Positions 1 to 5,649 of a stretch of DNA of 10,199 nt are shown piece after piece. Position 1 is the stretch's first letter. Each line of letters starts with the position of its first letter. The stretch comes from a bacterium HR23 (GTDB taxonomy: Bacteria > Chloroflexota > Dehalococcoidia > Lucifugimonadales > HRBIN23), in contig BEHZ01000054.1 in assembly GCA_002923335.1 (NCBI GenBank), positions 1-10,199 of the forward strand, read 5' to 3'. The notes under the pieces are model-generated. The model was not told the origin of the DNA, did not search any database, and saw only the letters and a program-made list of their open reading frames with translations. The position numbers and the translations under genes were made by a program.

Positions 1-27
1 TTCCGCAGGGTGGGCTAGGCGTGGAAT

Positions 28-44
28 TTGGCCCGAATTGGCCC
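28..44. repeat. Direct repeat TTGGCCC x2, one helical turn apart
   Basis: The heptamer TTGGCCC occurs at 28-34 and again at 38-44, a 10-bp period, directly upstream of a candidate -35 hexamer at 45-50. Two half-sites on the same helix face just upstream of a promoter is the geometry of an activator or repressor site, but a short GC-rich repeat can also arise by chance. Seen in sequence; the function is inferred. Confidence 0.3.
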
Positions 45-74
45 TTGACGCATGGCTAGCCCTTCGCCTAGACT
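45..74 (+). promoter_or_regulatory. Candidate sigma70-type promoter for the small membrane protein gene
   Basis: TTGACG (45-50, five of six consensus positions) is followed after 18 bp by TAGACT (69-74, four of six). Transcription would start near 81 and give a leader of about 65 nt before the ATG at 146. No better pair is visible in 1-145, which otherwise holds no gene I can support. Confidence 0.4.
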
Positions 75-145
75 TGGGCTGATACAACGGAGCGCCCCCG
101 GCTGCGTCCGGTGGGCGTCGGACAGTGTGTAGATAGGAGGCCAGC

Positions 146-661
146 ATGCCGTATCTTCGCACCCAGCCCTCTGCCCCTACCACGGCTCCCGAAAGGGAGA
201 ATGCCCCTCGTTCTCACGAGGAGGGGCGCTGGACCACCGAAGGCTTGCGGGAGCCCCGCGACGGCTACCCCCGCCGAAACCGTCTCCCCGAGGATAGCCC
301 CGACGCCAACGGCAAAAACTTTTACAGCCATCCCGACCCGCGCCCCATCCTTACTCCCCTGCGCCGGGGAGAGGTGGGCTCTGACCTGTATCCCTCTGCC
401 CAACAGCCCTCCTGGTCCTGGGAGCGGTGGGGCCAGCGGTCCGAGAACCTGCTTGCCCGTGTTGCCCGGGACCTGGAGATGTTTCACTGGGGTGCCATCG
501 GCCTCCTGGTCGGGCTGGTGGTAGCAGGTGTCCCCGCCTTCGATTTTGGCTTTGACCGCTACCCCTTTGTGGTGGCCCAGCCCTTGGGCGCTTTGGTGGG
601 TGCCCTGATCGGCTCCGGGCTGGTCTGGCTCCGCTGGCAGGGGAAAGGGAACGGCTCCTAG
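146..661 (+). CDS. Small membrane protein of unknown function, two C-terminal TM segments
   Basis: A 171-residue protein that I do not recognise. The start is well supported: AGGAGG at 135-140 lies five bases before the ATG. Residues 1 to about 112 are hydrophilic, rich in Pro, Arg, Glu and Gly, and look disordered. Two hydrophobic segments follow, about 114-131 and 141-162. The second carries a glycine zipper, Gly148-xxx-Gly152-xxx-Gly156, which in other proteins favours tight helix packing or oligomer formation. The last residues (WLRWQGKGNGS) are basic. With an even number of membrane segments both ends should lie on the same side, probably the cytoplasm. There is no signal peptide at the N-terminus and no catalytic motif. 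It has its own candidate promoter and is separated by 97 bp from the aldehyde dehydrogenase gene, so I see no firm link to that pathway. Confidence 0.7.
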   Translation: MPYLRTQPSAPTTAPERENAPRSHEEGRWTTEGLREPRDGYPRRNRLPEDSPDANGKNFYSHPDPRPILTPLRRGEVGSDLYPSAQQPSWSWERWGQRSENLLARVARDLEMFHWGAIGLLVGLVVAGVPAFDFGFDRYPFVVAQPLGALVGALIGSGLVWLRWQGKGNGS

Positions 662-701
662 CCTGGCGGGCCTTCCACCTCCTGGGGAGCACCCTGTCCT
701 T

Positions 702-734
702 TTCCCCTCCCGGCCTGCTATGCTGGGTGGGGAA
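702..734 (+). repeat. Imperfect inverted repeat before the aldehyde dehydrogenase gene
   Basis: TTCCCCTCCC (702-711) can pair with GGGTGGGGAA (725-734) with one mismatch, leaving a 13-base loop that contains the candidate -10 element of the next gene. No T-run follows, so it is not a typical intrinsic terminator for the upstream gene. It could be an operator or a chance result of purine/pyrimidine-rich DNA. Confidence 0.3.
716..724 (+). promoter_or_regulatory. Candidate extended -10 promoter for the aldehyde dehydrogenase operon
   Basis: TGC-TATGCT (716-724) has the TGn extension and four of six -10 consensus bases. No convincing -35 hexamer precedes it. The predicted start near 731 gives a leader of about 28 nt, matching the leader lengths predicted for the fdh and Gfo/Idh/MocA promoters in this window. 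That match is the main support. Confidence 0.35.
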
Positions 735-758
735 GGGTGTGCCGTAAGGAGGTGGCCT

Positions 759-2264
759 ATGCCAGAACCCCAGCGCATCCTCAACTACATTGGCGGCCGG
801 TGGCTTCACCCTGCGAGCGAGGCGACCCTGGAGGATCGCTCCCCCCACGACTGGCGCAGGGTGCTGGGCATCTTTCCCCGCTCCCAGAAGGAGGACGCCG
901 AGAGGGCCATCGCCTCCGCTCAGGAGGCCTTCCCGGCTTGGCGACGCCTCTCCCGTATCAAGCGGGCGGAATACCTGGACACCGTTGCCCAGATGGTAAA
1001 GCGGGACCAGGAAGAACTGGCCCTCCTGATGGCCCAGGAGTGCGGAAAGCCTCTGGTGGAGTGCCGTGCCGATGTTGTGGAGGGCCTCCACACCCTCCAA
1101 TACTGGTTCGGGCGGGCACGTATGCCCCTGGGCGATGTGCTGGCCTCGGAGATCGCCGAGAAAGATAGTTTCACCCTCCGGAAACCCAAAGGGGTAGTGG
1201 TGTGCATCACCCCCTGGAACTTCCCCTTCGCCATCCCCCTTTGGCTCATCTGCCCCTCTCTGATGGAGGGCAACACGGTTATCCTGAAGCCGGCCGAAGA
1301 GACGCCCCTCATGGCCCAGCGCATTGCCCAGTATTTCCACGAGGCCGGCCTGCCCCCCGGGGTGCTGAATGTAGTCCACGGCTACGGCGAGGAGGTGGGA
1401 TGGCCCCTGGTGGTGCACCCCGACACCCAGGTGGTGCTCTTCACCGGGTCTTACCAGGTCGGCTCCCTTATCCGCCAGGAGACGGCCCGGCATCCTAACA
1501 AGTTTGCCGTCTGCGAGACGGGCGGGAAGAACGCCATGATCATCTTTGAGGACTGCGACTTTGACCTCACGGTCAACGCAGCGGTCATGGCAGCCTTCCG
1601 CACCTCCGGCCAGCGGTGTGTGTCGGCTTCTCGGCTCTTCGTGCAGGAGAGTATTCTGGACCGCTTTACGCGGGCCTTTGTAGAGAAGGCCCGCCGTCTG
1701 CGCATCGGCGACCCCACGCAGGAGGACACCTTCATCGGCCCGCTGATTACCCCGGAGGCACGGGAGAAGGTGGAGGGCTACAACCGCCTTGCCAAAGAAG
1801 AGGGGGCGCAGGTGCTCCTGGAGGTGGGCCGACCCACCGACAGCGCCTTACAATACGGCAACTACATCGGGCCCTTTATCTACCGGATGGAGCACGATAG
1901 CCGAAAGCGGGTGCTGAGGGAGGAAGTCTTCGGCCCCCACGTGGCTATCATCCCCTTCACAAGCATTGACGACGCTGTGCGCAAATACAACGATGCCGAC
2001 TACGCTTTCGCCCTCTCGGTGTGCACTCGTGATTACCGCAAACAGCGCTACATCCGAGAGGAGTGCGAGTTCGGAGTCGGGTATGTGAACCTGCCAACTA
2101 TCGGAGCCGAAGTGCATTTGCCCTTCGGGGGATTACGCAGAAGCGGGACGGGCATGCCTTCGGCTTCGGCCCTGGCGGATGCGGTTACCCATCGGGCCTC
2201 CTGGACGGTGAACTATGGCACCGAAATCCGCATGGCCCAGGGGCTGACCAGCGAGGTCCCCTAG
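759..2264 (+). CDS. NAD(P)-dependent aldehyde dehydrogenase family protein
   Basis: A 501-residue enzyme of the ALDH superfamily, which oxidises an aldehyde to a carboxylate with NAD(P)+ in the cytoplasm. The full catalytic set is visible: Asn154 in TPWNFP (oxyanion hole), Lys177 in KPAEETP (cofactor binding), FTGSYQVG at 228-235 (Rossmann loop), general base Glu253 in CETGGKNA, nucleophile Cys287 in SGQRCVSA, and Glu388/Glu389-V-F391 in REEVFGP. ETGGKN and the C-terminal IGAEVHLPFGG resemble the semialdehyde dehydrogenase branch (pyrroline-5-carboxylate or aminoadipate semialdehyde type) more than the betaine or retinal branch, but the substrate cannot be named. I chose the ATG at 759 because a perfect TAAGGAGGT (745-753) lies five bases upstream; an in-frame ATG at 720 has no such site and falls in the candidate -10 element. 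The MFS gene begins six bases after the stop, so the two are probably one operon. Confidence 0.93.
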   Translation: MPEPQRILNYIGGRWLHPASEATLEDRSPHDWRRVLGIFPRSQKEDAERAIASAQEAFPAWRRLSRIKRAEYLDTVAQMVKRDQEELALLMAQECGKPLVECRADVVEGLHTLQYWFGRARMPLGDVLASEIAEKDSFTLRKPKGVVVCITPWNFPFAIPLWLICPSLMEGNTVILKPAEETPLMAQRIAQYFHEAGLPPGVLNVVHGYGEEVGWPLVVHPDTQVVLFTGSYQVGSLIRQETARHPNKFAVCETGGKNAMIIFEDCDFDLTVNAAVMAAFRTSGQRCVSASRLFVQESILDRFTRAFVEKARRLRIGDPTQEDTFIGPLITPEAREKVEGYNRLAKEEGAQVLLEVGRPTDSALQYGNYIGPFIYRMEHDSRKRVLREEVFGPHVAIIPFTSIDDAVRKYNDADYAFALSVCTRDYRKQRYIREECEFGVGYVNLPTIGAEVHLPFGGLRRSGTGMPSASALADAVTHRASWTVNYGTEIRMAQGLTSEVP

Positions 2265-2270
2265 AAGCCC

Positions 2271-3573
2271 ATGGGCGAACGCCCCCACCTCCTGGCCCTG
2301 TGGCGCACTCTGCCCCTCCGCCTCCCCTTTTACTATGGGTGGGTGGTTGTGGCGTGCGTGGCGTGCGCGTTGGTGGCGCGCCAGGGGGGCATCGGTGGCC
2401 GTCCTCTCCGTCTTTGTGAAGCCTATGGGGGATGCGCTGGGCTGGTCCCGCGCCCAGATGTCGGGGGCGGTTTCCCTGGGGAACATCCTTGGGGGGTTGA
2501 CGGCCCCCTTATGGGGGCGCTGGGCCGACAGGGCCGGGGCCCGCATGGTGCTGGTGGTGAGTGTGATACTGGTGGGAGGAGCAGCCCTGGCCTTGTCCCA
2601 GGTGTCGGCGCTGTGGGGTTTCTACCTCGCCTATGCTACCGCTCGCCTCGCCTTCGCCTCCTCGGTGGAGATAGGGGCGACAACCGCTATAGCCAACTGG
2701 TTCGTCCGCCGTAGGGCACTGGCTACGGCGGTGGCCAACCTGCTGGGAGGTCTGGCGCAGGGAGTGCTCCCCCTTGTTGTGCAGGCGGTTATCATCTGGA
2801 GGGATTGGCGGGCGGGGTGGCTGGCGGTCGCGGGCATGGCCCTTGGGGTAGGCTTGCTCCCCAACGCCCTGCTTATGCGTCGTCGTCCTGAAGACCTGGG
2901 CCTTCTCCCCGATGGCACCCCCCGGGTAGAGGGGGCAAGCCGTGGCATCCCTCCCCCTTCCGGAACGGAGACCTCCTTCACCCTTGCCCGTGCCCTCCGC
3001 ACCCGGACGCTGTGGATACTGGCGCTTTACACCGGCCTGGCTTTCCTGGTGCAGGCGGGGGTGAGCCTCCACCAGGCCCCCCACCTGCTCCAAAGGGGAA
3101 TGCCGCCGACCCTGGTGGCAGGGATGATTAGCAGTTTTGGCTTCGCTTCGGCCACCTCTAACCTGCTGTGGGGGTTGATAGGGTCTCGCTGGCCCCTGCG
3201 CCTCGCCCTGGCTGGCGCCAGCCTCTGTATTGCCCTGGGGGTGTTCACTTTGCTCATGGCGCGGCACACGCCACAGGGTTTCCTGGGCGCCATCATCTTC
3301 GGAGCCGGGGTGGGGGGGCTTCTTACCCTGGTGCCGGTAACCTGGGCCAACTACTACGGGCGGACCAACCTGGGCACTATACGGGGCGTTACCTTGCCGG
3401 TGCAGGTGGGAAGCCAGGCCATAGGCCCCCTGCTGATAGGAACCCTTTACGACCTGCGCCACTCCTACGACACCGCTCTGGTGCTTGCTATTATCCTCGT
3501 GGCAGTGGCAGGGTGCCTGGCCCTACTCGCTCACCCGCCCCGTCTTACTGAAGCCACCACAGGAGCACGGTGA
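2271..3573 (+). CDS. MFS transporter, frameshifted at a G6 run in TM1
   Basis: A major facilitator superfamily secondary transporter with about 12 membrane helices. The frame opened by the ATG at 2271 gives a normal family N-terminus (LPFYYGWVVVACVACALVA) but leaves the MFS frame. The correct sequence resumes one base later (VAVLSVFVKPMGDALGWSRA) and continues to the TGA at 3571-3573. The switch lies at the six G of 2384-2389: removing one G restores a continuous 433-residue protein running ...ALVARQGASVAVLSVFVK. The uninterrupted frame from the ATG at 2335 would replace helix 1 with an Arg/Trp-rich stretch, so I do not accept it as the native start. The loop between helices 2 and 3 carries the MFS signature WGRWADRAGAR (about 81-91 in the repaired protein). 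The FYYGW and GWSR motifs resemble the oxalate/formate and monocarboxylate carriers, so a small organic anion is a plausible substrate. Only six bases separate it from the aldehyde dehydrogenase stop, which suggests coupled translation. It could be a sequencing error, a recent pseudogene or a slippage site. Confidence 0.85.
2384..2389 (+). other. Frame-breaking homopolymer (G6)
   Basis: Six consecutive G where the reading frame of the MFS gene shifts by one base. Upstream the MFS sequence is in the frame of the ATG at 2271; downstream it is in the next frame. One extra G explains the whole disruption. Confidence 0.8.
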
Positions 3574-4450
3574 GGGTGAACATGCTGGCCACACTGCTGA
3601 CCACCACCGTATTGGTCAACAGAGGGGCGTCCAGGCGGAACTGAGTGGCAAAGATGGTAACGAAGACCGGCGTCGGCATGGCCGACATAACGATCAACAC
3701 TTTACCCGCAAGACCCTCTATGCCCAACGCTCGCACCAGCCCCACGGCCACCAGCACCGAAACCCCCAGGCGAAGCGCCAGGGAAGCCCCCAAAGTTTTC
3801 CACGGGGGTTTGCTCCACGCACTGCCCAACTGCAAGCCCAGCACAATGAGCATGGCTGGAATGGCGGCGCTGGAGAGGAAGCGGGTGCTTACCAGCAGGG
3901 GTTGGGGGATAGGTATACGGGCCAGGTTCACCACCAGTCCCAGCACCGCCCCATACAGGAGGGGCATCCGGATCACCTGGATAAGGGCTTGGCGGGCATC
4001 GGCGTGGCCCCGTGCCGCCAAATAGATACCCAGAGTGTTGCCCAGGGTCGCCTCGACGATGAAGAACACCAGCCCCAGGGCCAACCCCTCCTGTCCGAAG
4101 GCGAGGAGGGTTACTGAAAGGCCCATATTCCCCGCGTTCATGAAGACCACGCTCAGCAAAAAACTGCTCTCGCCCACCCGGTCCAAACGCAAGATGCGGG
4201 CAACCATCCACCCCAGGCCCCACATGACTCCGATGAGCAGGATGGCGAAGAGGGCGATATGGCCCAGTAGGGGCTTCTCCACAGTGGTGGTGGCCAGGTT
4301 GTAGAAGGCCAGACCGGGGGCGAAGGCGTAAAGGACAACCTGCCCCAAGGGTCCGGGGGGGAGACGCAGGGCCTTCTGCAGGGCCAGCCCCACTCCGGCC
4401 ACCAGGAAAACCGGGAGCACCACCTGCAGAAAGGTCTGGAGCAGGGCCAC
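3545..4450 (-). CDS. AEC-family (auxin efflux carrier-like) transporter
   Basis: A 301-residue integral membrane protein of the AEC family (Mem_trans domain), whose bacterial members move small organic anions such as malate or malonate across the inner membrane. The protein is almost wholly hydrophobic with about ten helices. Two family hallmarks are seen: the unwound-helix motif FMNAGNMGLSV (about 103-113) in the first half and SAMPTPVFVTIFATQF in the second. The start is a GTG at 4448-4450. AGGAG, overlapping the upstream gene's TAG (TAGGAG on the minus strand), is the only ribosome site and lies rather far, about 11 bases, from the start. Only 14 bp separate this start from the Gfo/Idh/MocA stop, so the two genes are almost certainly co-transcribed and probably translationally coupled. 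The last 29 bp overlap the 3' end of the convergent MFS gene. The substrate is unknown. Confidence 0.9.
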   Translation of the reverse strand: MALLQTFLQVVLPVFLVAGVGLALQKALRLPPGPLGQVVLYAFAPGLAFYNLATTTVEKPLLGHIALFAILLIGVMWGLGWMVARILRLDRVGESSFLLSVVFMNAGNMGLSVTLLAFGQEGLALGLVFFIVEATLGNTLGIYLAARGHADARQALIQVIRMPLLYGAVLGLVVNLARIPIPQPLLVSTRFLSSAAIPAMLIVLGLQLGSAWSKPPWKTLGASLALRLGVSVLVAVGLVRALGIEGLAGKVLIVMSAMPTPVFVTIFATQFRLDAPLLTNTVVVSSVASMFTLTVLLWWLQ

Positions 4451-4464
4451 GCCTGGCGTTGCTC

Positions 4465-5514
4465 CTACACGGAGGGGAGCGGAAGGGGGATAGCCTGGCC
4501 TGTCTGGGCGGAACGGATGACCGCCTCGGTGAACTCCATGTAGCGCACCCCATCTTCAAAGGTGGTGAGCTTCACCTTTTCCTTACCACGAATGGCGTTG
4601 ATGAACTCCTCCTCCACCCGCCAGCGCCCCGCCTTCTCCGGGGGGATCGGGATGACCCGCAGGGCCTTATCCCCTCGCCGACCACCGTAGAGGGTCATGG
4701 TATCGGCGTCCAGCAAGAGCGTCCCTTCGCTCCCGAACAGCCAGACTTCATTGCGGGGGGCGAGGCCGGTAACAGCGCTGAAGCGAAGGTGCCCCTGGGC
4801 ACCACAGGCGAACTCGCACAGGATATCCACATGGTCGGGCACCTCCACCGCCCGCAGGAGGCCCTCGCCGTCCCGCCGTTGCTTCACCACCACCTTTGTC
4901 ATCGCCATCACTTTCGTGGCCGGTCCTATCCAGCGCATGATGGCCTCATACCAGATGCCCATGTTGAGGGTATTGTATCCACTGAGGGTGCGGTCTTGCC
5001 GCCAGTGGAGTGGGCTCTCCCGGTCTACGAAGTTGGGAGAGCAGGACCGCAACTCCAGGGCTAGGAGTTCGCCCAGGAAGCCCTGGGCCAACAACTCCTG
5101 CACTGTGCGGTCTACCTTGAAGGTGTAGGGAGAGGGGACGATTTGAGTAACCAGGTGGGGGTAGCGACGGGAGGCGTCCAGCATCATCCGTGCCTCCCGG
5201 GCGTTCATGGCCATGCGAGCCTCGGTAAGGACGTGCTTGCCGGCCTCCAGGGCGGCGAGGGTTACAGGGCAGTGCATATACGGCCAGGTGCCGATGCAGA
5301 CGGCGTCTATCTCCGGCGATTGGACGAGTTCTCGCCAGTCGTCATACACTTTGGGGATGCCGAACTCTCGGGCAACCTGCTCGCTGGACTGCCGGGTGCG
5401 GTTGCAGACGCTGATAATCTCCACACCGGGGATGGCGCGGAAGCCGGGGATGTGGCGCACACGGGTATTGTTGCCCGCTCCCACAATGCCGATGCGCACC
5501 GGTTGCTCTGCCAT
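4465..5514 (-). CDS. Gfo/Idh/MocA family oxidoreductase with atypical active site
   Basis: A 349-residue protein with an N-terminal NAD(P)-binding Rossmann domain (GIVGAGNNTRVRHIPG, about 9-24, followed by the acidic end of beta-2) and a C-terminal alpha/beta substrate domain, as in the Gfo/Idh/MocA dehydrogenases of sugars and inositols. EAGKHVLTEARMA (90-102) stands where the family usually has EAGKHVLCEKPLA, so the conserved EKP lysine is Ala99 and the proline Arg100. The usual DxGxHxxD segment reads NMGIWYEA (184-191), so the catalytic histidine is Trp188 and the flanking Asp are Asn184 and Ala191. It is full-length and unbroken, so this may be a distinct subfamily with different chemistry rather than a decayed gene. 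The ATG at 5514 has AAAGGAG a few bases upstream. It is the first gene of an operon with the AEC transporter. An inverted repeat over its candidate promoter suggests regulation by a dimeric protein. The substrate is unknown. Confidence 0.88.
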   Translation of the reverse strand: MAEQPVRIGIVGAGNNTRVRHIPGFRAIPGVEIISVCNRTRQSSEQVAREFGIPKVYDDWRELVQSPEIDAVCIGTWPYMHCPVTLAALEAGKHVLTEARMAMNAREARMMLDASRRYPHLVTQIVPSPYTFKVDRTVQELLAQGFLGELLALELRSCSPNFVDRESPLHWRQDRTLSGYNTLNMGIWYEAIMRWIGPATKVMAMTKVVVKQRRDGEGLLRAVEVPDHVDILCEFACGAQGHLRFSAVTGLAPRNEVWLFGSEGTLLLDADTMTLYGGRRGDKALRVIPIPPEKAGRWRVEEEFINAIRGKEKVKLTTFEDGVRYMEFTEAVIRSAQTGQAIPLPLPSV

Positions 5515-5531
5515 GCCTCTCCTTTCGCTGG

Positions 5532-5560
5532 CCTGTTACACTAGGGTAAAGGGTAACAGG
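5532..5560. promoter_or_regulatory. Perfect 8-bp inverted repeat, candidate operator
   Basis: CCTGTTAC (5532-5539) and GTAACAGG (5553-5560) are perfect inverted copies with a 13-bp spacer; arm centres are 21 bp apart, two helical turns. It overlaps the candidate -10 element of the minus-strand Gfo/Idh/MocA promoter and ends 18 bp before that gene's ATG. The spacer also holds a tandem GGGTAA (5544-5549 and 5551-5556). The position suits a repressor operator. Alternatively, if transcription starts further upstream, it would form a hairpin in the leader just before the ribosome site. Confidence 0.5.
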
Positions 5561-5578
5561 GAGAAAGAGGAGTAGCAA
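5550..5578 (-). promoter_or_regulatory. Candidate promoter of the Gfo/Idh/MocA-AEC operon
   Basis: Read on the minus strand, TTGCTA (5578-5573) is followed after 17 bp by TACCCT (5555-5550) with a TGT extension. The -10 is poor (three of six), but the spacing is ideal, the TGn extension is present, and the predicted leader of about 29 nt matches other genes here. The inverted repeat at 5532-5560 overlaps it. Confidence 0.4.
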
Positions 5579-5603
5579 GGGTGCTCCCCGACCTGCGATC
5601 GTG

Positions 5604-5613
5604 TGGCTAGAAT
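5604..5613 (+). promoter_or_regulatory. Candidate -10 element for the formate dehydrogenase gene
   Basis: TAGAAT at 5608-5613 matches five of six -10 bases. A TG lies at 5604-5605, one base further away than in a classical extended -10. No good -35 is seen at 5585-5590. Transcription would start near 5620, giving a 30-nt leader before the ATG at 5650. It stands back to back with the Gfo/Idh/MocA promoter. Confidence 0.4.
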
Positions 5614-5649
5614 GGGGGTATCCACTGCGCACAGGTGGGGGGCTGCAGC

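Noticed and set aside
1..145. Possible large hairpin from CTAGGCG (15-21) and CGCCTAG (65-71)
   Set aside because: The arms are only seven bases and 43 bases apart, and other CTAG-containing arms nearby pair equally well; no T-run follows.
351..1493. Long minus-strand open frame of 380 codons
   Set aside because: It lies antisense to the aldehyde dehydrogenase and the small membrane protein genes, has a low-complexity His/Gly/Pro/Arg-rich composition and matches no fold; it is a shadow of GC-rich codons.
2335..2400. ATG at 2335 as the true start of the MFS gene
   Set aside because: It gives an Arg/Trp-rich N-terminus where the family has helix 1; the missing helix is encoded in the preceding frame from 2271.
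2509..3462. Minus-strand open frame of 317 codons opposite the MFS gene
   Set aside because: Composition is Gln/His/Gly-rich with no motif, and the plus strand clearly encodes MFS helices.
3702..4559. Minus-strand frame of 285 codons overlapping the AEC gene
   Set aside because: It is a second frame of the same strand; the AEC frame has the family motifs and hydrophobic helices, this one does not.
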